This document shows positions 47,483 through 58,621 of a DNA stretch of 64,000 nt, piece after piece (the first letter of the stretch is position 1; each line of letters starts with the position of its first letter). Location of the stretch: assembly GCF_024124765.2 (NCBI RefSeq), contig NZ_JAMXSR020000002.1, positions 3,182,001 to 3,246,000 on the forward strand, in the 5' to 3' direction. Both the position numbers and the translations under genes were made by a program. Source of the stretch: Sphingomonas sp. H160509. Lineage in GTDB: Bacteria; Pseudomonadota; Alphaproteobacteria; Sphingomonadales; Sphingomonadaceae. The notes beneath the pieces are model-generated. The model had not been told where the DNA came from and searched no databases. It was given only the letters and a program-made list of their open reading frames with translations.

Positions 47483-48791
47483 TTACAGGACGCGGTTGAT
47501 GAGGTTCTCGATCCGCTCCTGCTGGCCCGAGACCGGCTTGGGATCGATGCGGCGCTCGATCGCGAGGTCGGCGATGCCGGCGAGGTCGAGCCCGCCGATC
47601 GCGCCACCGAACTCACCGTCCCAGCCGGCATAGCGCTTGGTCTTGATCGCATCGATGCGGCCGTCTTCGATCAGCTTGGCCGCATTGAGCAGCCCCCTTG
47701 GCGACGACGTCGATCGCGCCGACATGACCGTAGAACAGGTCAGCCGGGTCCATGCTCTGGCGCCGCACCTTGGCGTCGAAGTTGAAGCCGCCGGTGGTGA
47801 ACCCGCCGGCGCGGATGATCTCGAGATTGGCGAGCGTCAGTTCCTCGACCGAGTTCGGGAATTGATCGGTATCCCAGCCGTTCTGCGGATCGCCGCGATT
47901 GGCGTCGATCGAGCCGAAGATGCCGAGCGCCGCGGCGGTCGCGATCTCATGCTCGAACGTGTGGCTGGCGAGCGTCGCGTGGTTCGCCTCGATGTTGACC
48001 TTGACCTCGTTCTCCAGGCCATAGCGCTTGAGGAAGCCGTACACCGTCGCGGTGTCGAAGTCGTACTGGTGCTTGGTCGGCTCGAACGGCTTCGGCTCGA
48101 TCAGGATCGTGCCGGTGAAGCCAATCTTGTGCTTGTGCTCGACGACCAGGCTCAGGAAGCGGCCGAAATTGTCGAGCTCGCGCTTCATGTCGGTGTTGAG
48201 CAGCGTCTCGTAACCCTCGCGACCGCCCCACAGCACGTAGTTCTGGCCACCGAGACGGTGCGTCGCCTCGAGCGCATCGCGGACCTGCATCGCGCCGAAC
48301 GCGAACACTTCCGGATCGGGGTTGGTCGCGCCGCCGGCCGCGAAGCGCGGGTGGCTGAACAGGTTGGCGGTGCCCCAGAGCAGCTTGCGGCCCGATGCGG
48401 CCTGGAGCTGTTCGAGATGGTCGACGGCCTCGGCGAAGAACTTCCGATGCTCGGTGATGTTGGCGGCGTCGGCCATCACGTCGACGTCGTGGAAGCAGTA
48501 ATAGGGCACGTCGAGCGTCTTGAAGAACTCGAACGCGACCTCGCGCTTCATCGCTGCGGCGGCGCTGTCGTTGGCGCCGCGGTGCCACGGGCGATCGAAC
48601 GTGCCGCCGCCGAACACGTCGGAGCCGGGCCAGCAGAAAGTGTGCCAGAAGCACGCGGCGAAGCGGAGGTGATCCTCCATGCGCTTGCCAAGGACCATCT
48701 TGTCCTTGTCGTAGAAGCGGTACGCCAGCTCGTTGGTGCTGTCGGGGCCCTCATATTTGATCTGGGGGATATCGGCGAAGAAGTCGGACAT
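47483..48791 (-). CDS. xylA: Xylose isomerase XylA, one frameshift
   Basis: Converts D-xylose to D-xylulose. About 436 residues. The hallmarks are present: [29 protein letters not shown] (catalytic His and neighbouring Asp), [48 protein letters not shown] (metal Glu), [29 protein letters not shown] and [13 protein letters not shown]. The start is [10 protein letters not shown] (48791), 10 bp after xylB. A C run near 47692 shifts the frame inside [16 protein letters not shown]; the C-terminus ([16 protein letters not shown] ... ENLINRVL) lies in the neighbouring frame and ends at 47483. The length fits type II xylose isomerases. Confidence 0.95.
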
Positions 48792-48800
48792 CAAAGCTTC

Positions 48801-50249
48801 CTACGATTTGGGGGTGATGCGGGAATAGGCTTGGCGGAACGCAGCCTTCTTCTCGGCGAGTGCCGAGACGAGGGCAGGGTCGGGGACGATGGTGTGCGAG
48901 ACGGGAGGCGCGACGCAAATCTCGGCAGGGTCGCCGCCGTCGACGCCGAGCTGGGCAAGGCGTGCGGCGCCCAGCGCGGGGCCGACCTCGCCGCCCTGGA
49001 GATAAACGAGCTCGACCTCCATCGCCGCGGCGATCACCTGACCCCAATAGCGCGAGCGGGCGCCCCCCGCCGATCACCGCGAGACGCTCGACGGTCGTGC
49101 CGGCCTCACGCAACACGTCGAGACCGTCGGCGAGCGCGAACGCCACGCCCTCCAGCACCGCCTGCGACAGGCGACCGGCATCGGTGTCGTTGTCGAGGCG
49201 GAGGAACGCACCGCGCACCTCCGGATCGTTGTGCGGCGTGCGCTCGCCCGAGAGGTAGGGGGAGGAAGATCTCGGGGCCACTAGCAGGGCCGGCAGCCTC
49301 GGCGCGCGCGAACAGGTCGGCGGCACCGGCGGCACCGGTGATCCGCGCGACCCAGTCGATGCACGACGCGGCCGACAGGTGAACCGACATCTGGTGCCAC
49401 ATGCCGGGTAGCGCATGACAGAAGGCGTGGACCGCGCGCGCCGGATTGGGGCGGAAGTCGTTGGTCGCGACGAAGATGACGCCAGACGTGCCGAGCGACA
49501 GCAACGCATCGCCGTCCTTCACGACACCGACGCCAACCGCGCCCGCGGCATTGTCGCTGCCGCCCGCGGCGACGGGGACTTGCGGCATGCCCCACAGCTC
49601 GGCGACCTCGGCGGTTAGCGTGCCGGTGATCTCCGTGCCCTCGTACAGCGCCGGCATTTGCGCCTGCGTCAGTCCGCTGGCGGCGAGGATCTCGTCGCTC
49701 CAGCAGCGGCCGCCGACGTCGAGCCACAACGTGCCCGCGCTGTCGGACAGGTCCGATGCCTTGTCGCCCGTCATCAGCAACCGGACATAGTCCTTGGGCA
49801 GCAACACCGTCGCGATCTTCGCAAAGACCTCCGGTTCATGCTCGCGGACCCAGAGCAGTTTCGGCGCGGTGAAGCCCGGCATGGCGATGTTGCCCGAAAT
49901 CGTGCGCAGGTTGGGGACGGCGCGTTCCAGTGCCTCGCATTCGGCAAAGCAACGGCCATCGTTCCACAGGATCGCGGGACGGAGCGGTCGGTCGTTGGCG
50001 TCGAGCAGCGTCGCGCCGTGCATCTGGCCGGCGAGCCCGACGCCGCGCACCGAGCGGCGGACGCCTCGGGTCGATCGCCTGGACCGCGGCGATCGTCGCC
50101 TTCCACCACGCGTCCGGATCCTGTTCGGACCAGAGCGGATGCGGCCGCTGCACGGTCAGCGCGGCGGTGCCCTGACCCACCACGGTGCCATGCTGGTCGA
50201 GCACCACGGCCTTGACACCCGAGGTGCCGATATCGATTCCGAGGAACAT
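48801..50249 (-). CDS. xylB: Xylulokinase XylB, three frameshifts
   Basis: Phosphorylates D-xylulose to xylulose 5-phosphate. About 482 residues after correction. FGGY family blocks: MFLGIDIGTSGVKAVVLDQHG (phosphate loop), RGVGLAGQMHGATLLD (the GQMHG xylulose-binding motif), PAILWNDGRC, PKLLWVREHEPEVF, AAGGSDNAAGAVGVG, LSLGTSGVIF, PYLSGERTPHND and the late ATP-binding IGGGARSRYW. Shifts near 50065, 49258 (five-C run) and 49062 (six-C run) are each corrected by one base. Its ATG overlaps the preceding GH43 stop, and xylA follows 10 bp later, so GH43-xylB-xylA are co-transcribed. Confidence 0.92.
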
Positions 50250-51398
50250 CAGTTGACGAACGGATCGATGGTCGGGATCGAGCCGTCGGGCGCGAACTTC
50301 AGTTCGGTCACCTTGACGTTGCGCAGGTGGTTCTTGTTGCTCATCTGCGTATCCGCATAGAACAGCCACCATTTCTTGTTCCATTCGACGATCGAATGGT
50401 GGCTCGTCCAGCCCTGTACCGGCTTCCAGGATATGGCCGCGATAGGTGAACGGGCCGTACGGGTTGTCGCCGGTCGCGTAGTTCAGGAAGTGCGTGTCGC
50501 CGGTCGAGTAGGTGTAGTAATATTTGCCGCCGCGCGTGAAGACCCAGGACGCCTCGAAGAAGCGGCGCTCATGGTCGCCGCCGAGCACGGGCTTGCCGGC
50601 CTCGTCGAGGATCTGGACGTCGCGCGGTGTCTCGGCGAAGCTCTTCATGTCGGGGTTGAGCTTGGCGATCTTGCCCGACAGCGCGGGCTGATCATCCTTG
50701 CCGAGATCGGTGTCCGACCCGTTGGCGTCGAACTTGCCATCCTTCCAGCGCTGGAGCTGGCCGCCCCAGATGCCGCCGAAATACATGTAGCTCGCGCCGT
50801 TCGCGTCGGTAAACACGGCGGGGTCCATCGAGAAGCTGCCGGCGATCGGCTTGGGATCGGCCTTGAACGGACCGGTCGGGCTCTTCGAGGTGGCGACGCC
50901 GATCCGGAACGTGCCGAGGCCGTTCTTGTCGAGCTGTTTGTCGCGCGCCGGGAAGTACAAATAATAGGTGCCGTTCTTGTAGGCGGCATCGGGGGCCCAC
51001 ATCTGCTGCGATGCCCAGGGCACGTCCTTCACGTCGAGCGCGACGCCGTTGACCTTCACCGGCCCGCCGATGCGGTCCATCGACAGGACGCGGTAGTCGC
51101 GCATCGCATATTGGTTGCCGAGATCGTCATCCGGGATCTTCACGTCGATGTCGTGGCTCGGATAGACGTAGATCTTGCCGCCGAAGACGTGCGCGGAAGG
51201 ATCGGCGGTGTAGATGCTGGTGACCAGGGGCTGCGACAGATAGCGCTTGCCGTCGGGGCTGCGCGGTTCCTTGCCGGCGGACGTGGTTTTCGCCCCGGGC
51301 GTCGAGGGGGCGTTCCCCCCATTGGTCTGGGCGAGGGCGATCGTCCCGGTTGCGGCAAGTGCGGCAATGACGAGCGTAGGCGCGAGGCTGAAACGCAT
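50249..51398 (-). CDS. Exported glycoside hydrolase family 43, one frameshift
   Basis: About 383 residues. The signal peptide MRFSLAPTLVIAALAATGTIALAQ is followed by a Gly/Ser-rich linker and a five-bladed propeller typical of GH43. The catalytic Asp is in YTADPSAHVFGGKIYVYPSHD, the second Asp in GSFSMDPAVFTDANGASYMYFGG, and the acid Glu in RRFFEASWVFTRGGKYYYTYS. Probable xylosidase or arabinofuranosidase on xylo-oligosaccharides. One inserted base near 50425 breaks the frame; the true end reads HILEPVQGWTSHHSIVEWNK and finishes PTIDPFVN at the TGA that overlaps the xylB start. The TAGCGCTA operator lies 62 bp upstream of ATG 51398, so a promoter for GH43-xylB-xylA starts here. Confidence 0.9.
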
Positions 51399-51459
51399 CG
51401 GTCCGTGGTCCTTCCTAATGTTCACCATCTGATGTGGTGTCGAGCTTCGATCGTGTTTG

Positions 51460-51471
51460 GGTAGCGCTACC
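51460..51471. promoter_or_regulatory. Candidate LacI-type operator upstream of GH43-xylBA
   Basis: Perfect 12-bp palindrome GGTAGCGCTACC, 62 bp ahead of the GH43 start, in the 151-bp gap after the upstream GH43 gene. LacI-family XylR operators in Caulobacter have, from memory, the same TAGCGCTA core. Confidence 0.7.
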
Positions 51472-51549
51472 GTACGAAACGTGTCAACTCTTAGCACGCC
51501 GGGCGGACGACTGTCGACACGACCTAAGTCGCATGTGGACCTACGCGGC

Positions 51550-53195
51550 TCACTGCCTCCACGCATAGGGACCTACCAGCGTGCCGACGAAGCCGCCTGC
51601 GGTCTTGGTGCTGAGAATGCGCGCATCGACGTCGCGTGCGAGGGTCTTCTGGCCGCCGGCGCCGTCATAATCGAACGCCATCGTGCCGCCGTTCGCGCGG
51701 ATCGTCAGCGTGACCGGGCCCGAGCCGGTGACGGGTGCGGAGGCGACCAGTTGTTCCTTGCCCTTGTCGGCAGTGTAGAGCGCGACGACGGGCGTGCCGG
51801 CAATCCGGGTGATGCCGAAAAAAAGATAGTTCGCGTCACTTTGCATCATGACCAGGCCAGCGCGGTCGCCATCGGTGTCGGGGGTGAAACGGACCGTCGT
51901 CGACATCGTCGCGACGTGATGCTGCTGGCGGCGTCCGACGAATGACGGCACCTTGGAAAGATCGCCGATGCGTCCGCCGCGGTCGAGGATCAGGTCGCCG
52001 TGGTCGAGCCGGTAGAAGGGCGTCTTGGGCGTGCGTACGCCGACCCATTGCATCGCCAGCTTGCTGCCGTCGAAGCTGTCGACATAGGCGAAGTCGCCGC
52101 TGGTCGGGATGCGGCTGCGCGGGCTCGCGGGCAGCGTGGGCTTGGTGCCGACGAACGGGACCGGCTGGCCCTTGGGCAGGATGATCGGCCAGCCGTCCTT
52201 CCATGTTACCGGTAACAAGAACGTCTCGCGGCCGATATTGTAATAGTCGCCCTCGTACGGCCGCACGCCGAGGAAGGTCGCGTACCAGTCGCCGTTCTGC
52301 GTCTCGACGAGCTTGGCATGGCCGGTCGAGGTGACCGGGTTTGGCCGCGCCGGGTCGAGATCGCGCTGCGTCAGGATCGGATTGCCGGCGAACGGGACAT
52401 AGGGCCCGCGGAGCGACTTCGAGCGTAGTGCGACCTGCGAGTGGTTGACGCTGGTGCCGCCCCTCGGCTGCGGTCAGGTAATAATAGCCGTCCTTGCGGA
52501 AGATGTGCGGTCCCTCGATCCACACCGGCTTCTTGGAGATGTCGACGCCGCCGTTGATCAGCTGCGTGCTGTCGCCGACCATTTTACCCGCGCGCCAGTC
52601 ATATTCCTGGATCCAGATCGCGCGGTGGCCGTCGTAACGCGGTGGCTCGGCGGGGGGCGCGATTGTTGACGATATACGCCTTGTCGCCCTCCCAATAGAT
52701 CGACGGATCGATGCCTTCGAACGGCAGCCATGTCGGGTTCGACCACGGTCCCGCCGGGTCCTTCGCGGTAATGACGAAATTGCCTTTGCACTCGACGCAC
52801 GTATTGACGATGTAGAAGACGCCGTCGTGATACGAGATGTCGGGTGCGAACACCGCCTGCGACGTGCGCATGCCGGTGAAGTCGAGTTGCTCCGGCCGGT
52901 CGATCGCATTGCCGATCTGCGTCCAGTTCACCAGGTCCTTCGACTTGAAGATCGGCAGGCCGGGGTAGTGCGCGAACGAGGAGAGGACGAGGTAATAGTC
53001 GTCGCCGACGCGCGTCACCGACGGATCGGGATAATAGCCCGACAGGATCGGATTGCGATATTGATTGGGCCCGACGCTGACCTTCTCCTGCGTGTGGCCG
53101 TCATAGCTGAAGCTGCTGAACCGCGGCGCGTCGCTGGCAAACGAAGGCGTTCCGAGCGCGAGACCGGCGAGCAGTGCGAATTTCTGGATTTTCAT
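51550..53195 (-). CDS. Exported glycoside hydrolase family 43 with C-terminal beta-sandwich, two frameshifts
   Basis: About 548 residues. The signal peptide MKIQKFALLAGLALGTPSFA precedes a GH43 propeller: NPILSGYYPDPSVTRVGDDYYLV (base Asp), FAPDISYHDGVFYIVNTC, FEGIDPSIYWEGDKAYIVNN (second Asp) and PVWIEGPHIFRKDGYYYLTAAEGG (acid Glu). The C-terminal 200 residues (RRQQHHVATMSTTVRFTPD, DRAGLVMMQSDANYLFFGI) form the concanavalin-like sandwich of beta-xylosidase/arabinofuranosidase subfamilies. Shifts lie near 52655 (six-G run) and 52452 (C run). Its start is 8 bp after the GH9 stop, so it is co-transcribed with GH9. Confidence 0.9.
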
Positions 53196-53203
53196 GGCGG
53201 TTC

Positions 53204-55768
53204 TCACTTAGGGGCGCTGGCCGTCTGGGTTGGCTTGGATGCAGTCCCCGCGGCAAGCTCCTGCGCGGCTTGCGCGAGTTCGATCCACATCGCGCCTTCG
53301 GGGATGACGTATTCGTTCTCGCCCCAGAAGAACGGCCAGTCTTCATGGTTCTCGGGGAAGTCCGGCTTGATGATGAGCACGCCCGGCACCACGCCGCCGG
53401 CGATGAACGAGAAGTCGGCGCGGTTGTTGCCGTAGGCGACTTCCTTCGAGACGGTGCCGACCGCGGAGACGAACGACACGTCGGACGCGGGGTGGTTACC
53501 GACCAGGAACTCGAGCCCGCGGAACACGGCGTCGGCGGGCATGATCTCCGGGAACGCCTCGTGCAGCGTGTACGCGTTCATCGCATAGCCGAGCACGGTG
53601 CCGCTGCCCGCCCAGCCGCCGGTGGTGATCGGCACGCCGAACGGGTTGGCCTTGGCTGCGGTCTCGGTGGCGGCGGCATAGGCGCGCACCGTCGGGATCA
53701 TTGCCGCGCGATAGGCCGGCGGCATGAACGGAATCGCCGCCACCGCATCGCGCAGAGTGAAGGCGAACGTCTTTTCCATCGCCGGCCACAGTGACTGGAC
53801 CGCCGCGACGTAGCGCGGATCGCGGGTCGTGCGGAGCAGCTCGACCGCGGCGGAGAAGCGCTCGGCGTCAAGCGGCCCGCCGGTGGTGTTGCCATGCTGG
53901 TACAGATCGGGCGCGTGCGATTGTTCCTCCGCCCAGGTCCGCGTCGCGATTCCGAGCGCCTTCTTCGACAGCGCCGGATCGACCTCGGCGAGCGCGCGCG
54001 ATGCGGTCGCGAGGCCGGCGATCGAGCCGTAGTTCAGTGCGGAGGTCTTGGTCGTGAACGCCCAGCGATCGTCGGGCGTCCCGCTGCGGCCACCCTTTTC
54101 CTCGCCGAGCTTCAGCGCCGGATCGTAGACCAGCCCGTCGGTCTTGGTCGAAGCGTCGCCGAGATGCGTGTATTGGGCGACGTCGGGCTCGACGATGCCG
54201 TGGATCGCGTGGCCGACCGCGTCGAACTGCGCGACGAGTTGCAGCGTGCCGTGGCGGATCTGCTGGACGAGATCGGGCGTGCCGTCGGGCACGTGGATCT
54301 CGGTCTTGCGCCGGGTCCAGTCGATCGCCGTCGTATCGCGCATCGGGTGCCAGCGCTCCCAGCTGTCGACCAGCGAGCGGATCACCTGATATTGCGACTG
54401 GGTACGGATGTCGTAGTCGCCCGCGTCGAACCATCCTCCGACCGCGAGGCCGGGGATGTGCTCGCCCGACTTGAACTTCGTGTCGGTCGTTGGCCCCTGT
54501 GCATAGAGGTCGATATGTTCGTGGTCGGTCGGCGCCTGCCGCGCATCGTCGCGGTGCGCATCGCCGTGCCAGACGCGGTAGCCCTCGTTGACGAACATAT
54601 GGTCCATCGCGACCGGGAAATAGACATCGAGCGTCGGGTGCCATGCGCCGGCATAGGCGTCCGCGGCGATCCGGAACGGTGCGGTGCGCGTGGTGCCATA
54701 GTCGAGCACATAGGTGCCGGGCTGGCGGACCGCGCTGAAATCGAGTTGCAGATAGCTGTAGCGAAGATACTCGCCCCAGCGCTTGGCAGGCGCGGTCGGC
54801 ACGGGCGTCATGCTGCCATCCTCGCCGACGCGGAGCAGGCGCGCGGGGGAGCATGCGGCGATCGTTGCGGTCGAGTTCGATCGTCGCGACCTTCCGCGCG
54901 TCGGGCGTATAGCCGAGCTGCGAATGCGCGATCACCGGCGGGCGGAGCCAGCCCGGTACGCTGTTGGGCTGGATCGTCCATTCGAGCACGGTGCCGGTGC
55001 GCCCCTGCCGGGAGCAGCGAGCGGAGCACGAACCAGCCATTCTGCGCCTGGTTGCGACCGTCGAACAACCGCATTTCGGCGGTCGAGCGGATCGTCACGC
55101 GGCGTGCCGGATCCTCGGGCGCGAGCACGAAGCGGCTGCCCCTGGCGATCGCGGTCGGTTCGGCGCCGGGGCCTTCCGCGCGCCCGCTCGCGGCGTTGCG
55201 CTGCGGCGTCCGGATCATCGCGTCGGCCGGATAGACCGGGAACGCGCCGCTCACTCCGTCCGCCATGTAGCTGTGGTGGAAATAGGCGGCGGGGGAGGAA
55301 TTCGAGGTTGAACCCGGCCTTGCCCGCGAGCGCGGCCGGCACGGGCTGGTCGAGGATCACCGAAACTGCAACCGCGCCACCGCGCTTTTCCGATCGCACG
55401 CGGTAGCGCCATTTATAGTCGGGGTATTCGAGCGTGACGATGATCGCGCCGGTCGCGGCGTCGATCTTCCGGTCGACCAAGCGTCCGATCGCGTCCCATT
55501 GGCCGGGGGTGGAGGACAGGCGGACGTCGCCGTTGGTGGCGATGCGTTCGCCCTGCTGGATGATCTCGACGCCACTGATCTTCGAATCGGCAAACAGGCC
55601 GTCATACCAGTTGGAGAAGACGAGCACGTTGGCGGCTGGCGCCTCGTAATAACCCGCGGCGTTGAGCGTCAGGTCGGTCGACGCGGTGCGCGCGCTTGTC
55701 TGAGCGATTGCGGGTGCGGCGCTCGCGAGCAGGGCCGCGATCAGGCAGAATGCGGATTTGGCCGCCAT
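53204..55768 (-). CDS. Exported glycoside hydrolase family 9, three frameshifts
   Basis: About 855 residues. Signal peptide MAAKSAFCLIAALLASAAPAIAQ; N-terminal beta-sandwich (about 25-290; LTLNAAGYYEAPAANVLVFSNWY, YPDYKWRYRVRSEKRGG); an Ig-like CelD_N module (VIAHSQLGYTPDARKVATIE ... PGTYVLDYGTTRTAPFRI); then the (alpha/alpha)6 barrel. The catalytic base is in VGGWFDAGDYDIRT, the acid Glu in FFWGENEYVIPEG; SALNYGSIAGLATASRAL and VPITTGGWAGSG are further family stretches. GH9 enzymes hydrolyse cellulose, xyloglucan or mixed-linkage beta-glucans; the exact substrate is open. Shifts near 55290, 55015 and 54848 lie in the N-terminal third, all at short G/C runs. First gene of the minus-strand operon. 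Confidence 0.85.
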
Positions 55769-55821
55769 GGTTTTTCCTCTCCGGTATCGTCATGCGGCGT
55801 TGGGTTCGCCAGCTATTCCCA

Positions 55822-55840
55822 AGACTATAGCGCTAACAAT
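55822..55840. promoter_or_regulatory. Candidate LacI-type operator in the GH9/esterase divergent promoter
   Basis: The TAGCGCTA core at 55828-55835 sits in ACTATAGCGCTAACAAT, between GH9 (starts 55768, minus) and the carboxylesterase (starts 55987, plus). It is less symmetric than the sites at 38554 and 51460 but has the same eight-base core. Confidence 0.55.
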
Positions 55841-55986
55841 CGCATCCGCCACCCACTCCCGTCGTTGCCGTATGGACAGGGTAGCGGTATCACTCTAATA
55901 CTCATACAAGGTTGCAAAGGGTACGCGATGGTTCCGGTCTTGGAACGTCGGAGAACAGCCTGCACGCGGCCGTTAGGGAGAAGAGG

Positions 55987-57642
55987 ATGACCGGGCCAAC
56001 CGTCGATCGTCGTCGTGCGATGCTTGCATCGATCGCCACCGGGGCAGGCTTGATGCTGCCCGCGGTGAGTCTAGCGCGTGCTGCGCCCGGATCGTCCGCA
56101 CCGCGCGCCGGGACCTGTTCCACGCCGCAATCGGCGATCGCGCGGACGCAATACGGGCCGGTTCGCGGCTATGTCTCGGACGGCGTCTACACTTTCAAAG
56201 GCGTTCCTTACGGGGCGGATACCGGCGGCGAGAATCGCTGGCTGCCCGCCAAGCCGCCGCAGCGCTGGACCGAAACGCGCGACACGCTGTCCTACGGCGC
56301 GAACTGCCCGCAGACGCTGCATGATTTCAGCGCGGTAGAGCACACGTTCCTCCAGCAATGGACCGACGGGTTCGTCGGCGAGGACATGCTGAAGCTGAAC
56401 GTCTGGACGCCGTCGCTGTCGGGCAAGCGGCCGGTGATGGTGTATTTCCACGGCGGCGGGTTCGCGTTCGGATCGTCGTACGAACTCGCCTCGCATGACG
56501 GCGCGCAGATGGCGCGGCATCACGACGTGGTGCAGGTATCGATCAACCACCGGCTCAACGTGCTCGGGTTCCTCGACCTGACCGAGGTTGGCGGCGCCGC
56601 GTACGACGAGTCCGTCAACGTCAGCATGACCGATTGCGTCGCGGCATTGCGCTGGGTGCAGGAGAACATCGCGCGGTTCGGCGGCGATCCCGACACGGTG
56701 ATGGTCTACGGCCAGTCGGGCGGCGGATCGAAGGTGACGACGTTGCTCGGCATGGCGAGCGGCAAGGGCCTGATCCACCGTGCCGCGGTGCAGTCGGGCG
56801 GGGGCGGGTCGCTGCCGACCGCCGAACAGTCGCGCGATTTCTCGCGGCGCGTGCTGCGTGAACTGAACATCGGACCGAAGGATCTGGGCGCACTCCAGCG
56901 GATCGCGTGGAAGCCGCTGTTCGAAGCGGGCAACAAGGTCGCGACCGAGATCAACGGTCCGCGCGGGCCGATGGGGCCTTCGCTGACGCCGCGCGTAGGC
57001 TGGAACCCGACACTGGACGGCAAGGTGATCGACGTCCGCTCATACTCTGACATTGCGCCCGAGGTGTCGCGCGACGTGCCGGTGATGATCGGCAACGTCA
57101 GCGAGGAGGGGATGCGCTGGGGCTATAATCCGAGCGAGGTGCAGTGGCGGACCGATCTTACCGCGCAGATGGGGGGCGACAAGGCGGGCCGGCTGATTGC
57201 GGCGATGAAGCGGGCGCATCCGGAAAAGGCGGTGCGGACGCTGGCATACGGCGTGCAGGGCCTGCAGAACCGCAACCGCGTGCAGGACATGGTGCGGCTG
57301 AAACACGCGCAGCGTGGTGCGCCGGTGTACCAATATCTCTTCCAGTGGCAGTCGCCGCAACTCGGCGGCGTGGCTGGTGCGTGGCACACCGCCGATCTCG
57401 CCTTCTGCTTCGACAATACGGCTTTGTGTGATCAGGGCACCGGCAATACGCCCGAAGCACAGCGCGTCGCGCGGACCATGTCGACCGCATGGGCGAACTT
57501 CGCGCGGACCGGCAATCCGAGCCAGCCGGGCCTGGCCTGGACGCCGACCGATCCGCAGCGCTGCCAGACGATGGTGTTCGATACCACGAGCCGCATGGTC
57601 GACGATCCCAAGGGTGCGGCTCGGCGTATCCTGCTGTCGTGA
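55987..57642 (+). CDS. Exported carboxylesterase family B
   Basis: About 551 residues, intact. A twin-arginine-like leader (VDRRRAMLASIATGAGLMLPAVSLARA) suggests Tat export. Type-B carboxylesterase features: FKGVPYGADTGGENRW, oxyanion hole VMVYFHGGGFAFGSS, EDMLKLNVWTP, nucleophile Ser in VMVYGQSGGGSKV, and the His region GAWHTADLAFCFDN; the acidic triad residue is probably the Glu in NVSEEGMRW. Likely removes acetyl or hydroxycinnamoyl esters from hemicellulose. The start MTGPTVDRRR (55987) follows GGGAGAAGAGG; an upstream in-frame extension to 55912 is not supported. Confidence 0.9.
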   Translation: MTGPTVDRRRAMLASIATGAGLMLPAVSLARAAPGSSAPRAGTCSTPQSAIARTQYGPVRGYVSDGVYTFKGVPYGADTGGENRWLPAKPPQRWTETRDTLSYGANCPQTLHDFSAVEHTFLQQWTDGFVGEDMLKLNVWTPSLSGKRPVMVYFHGGGFAFGSSYELASHDGAQMARHHDVVQVSINHRLNVLGFLDLTEVGGAAYDESVNVSMTDCVAALRWVQENIARFGGDPDTVMVYGQSGGGSKVTTLLGMASGKGLIHRAAVQSGGGGSLPTAEQSRDFSRRVLRELNIGPKDLGALQRIAWKPLFEAGNKVATEINGPRGPMGPSLTPRVGWNPTLDGKVIDVRSYSDIAPEVSRDVPVMIGNVSEEGMRWGYNPSEVQWRTDLTAQMGGDKAGRLIAAMKRAHPEKAVRTLAYGVQGLQNRNRVQDMVRLKHAQRGAPVYQYLFQWQSPQLGGVAGAWHTADLAFCFDNTALCDQGTGNTPEAQRVARTMSTAWANFARTGNPSQPGLAWTPTDPQRCQTMVFDTTSRMVDDPKGAARRILLS

Positions 57643-57676
57643 GCGTGGTGTGACGGACACTCTGGGGGAGAAGGCG

Positions 57677-58598
57677 ATGCGTTGGTCGATCGGATTTGGG
57701 TTGTTGGCGAGCGCACTCGCGTTGGCGACGCCGGTTCTGGCACAGGACGCGCGGATGACCGCGACGGCGGCGCCGGCCGAGCCGAGTGCGATCCCGCTCA
57801 ATACCGGCGGCGTGAAGGGACAGGCGGCACCCGAAGCTTGGTTCAGGCAGTACGGCGTGGCGATGACGCGCAACGTCATGTCCGCGACGCTGACGCCGTT
57901 CCTGCCCGATCCGGCCAAGGCGACCGGCGCGGCGGTGATCGTCGCGCCGGGCGGCGGTTTCCTGATGCTGTCGATGGAGAACGAAGGCTGGCGCGTGGCG
58001 AAGGCGCTCGCCGACCGGGGCATCGCGGCGTTCGTGCTGAAATATCGGTTGAAGCCGACGCCGGCGGACATGGGCGGGTTCGAGCAATCGGTCACGACAA
58101 TGTTCGCGGGCGCCGCGCAACCGCAACGACGGATGAGCCCGGACGAGGCGATCGCAGGCCTAAGCGACCAGGTCGCCGATGCGCGCGCTGCGGTCGCGCT
58201 GGTGCGGACGCGCGCGACCGAGTGGAAGGTTGACCCCGCCCGCGTTGGCATGGTCGGCTTTTCAGCGGGGGGCGATGACGACGATGGCGACGGCGCTCGC
58301 CGCGCCCGACACGCATCTCGCCTTCATCGCGCCGATCTATGGATCGATGGAGTCGGTGAAGGTGCCGGCCGACGCCCCGCCGCTGTTCGCGGTGCTTGCC
58401 GCCAACGACCCGCTGTTCGCCAACAAGGGATTCGGCCTGATCGAGTCCTGGCAGAAGGCGGGGAAGCCGGTCGAGTTCCGCCTGTACCAGGCAGGCGGCC
58501 ACGGCTTCGGGCTGGGCAAGAAAGGCACGACCAGCACCGGCTGGTTCGAGGATTTCATGCACTGGCTCGACGCCAACGGCATGCTCGTACGGCGATGA
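57677..58598 (+). CDS. Exported alpha/beta hydrolase (acetylxylan esterase-like), one frameshift
   Basis: About 307 residues. The signal peptide MRWSIGFGLLASALALATPVLAQ precedes a BD-FAE/acetyl-xylan-esterase-like fold: GAAVIVAPGGGFLMLSMENEGW (oxyanion-hole region), VAKALADRGIAAFVLKYRL, nucleophile elbow VGMVGFSAGAMT, PPLFAVLAANDPLF (acidic residue) and YQAGGHGFGLGKKG (His). A run of six G at 58266-58271 shifts the frame right after the nucleophile Ser; one base fewer restores AGAMTTMATALAAPDTHLAF. Probably deacetylates xylo-oligosaccharides. It follows the carboxylesterase by 34 bp and overlaps the next frame (ATGA at 58595). Confidence 0.85.
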
Positions 58599-58621
58599 CA
58601 ATGATGCAGGGGGAGACGGGT

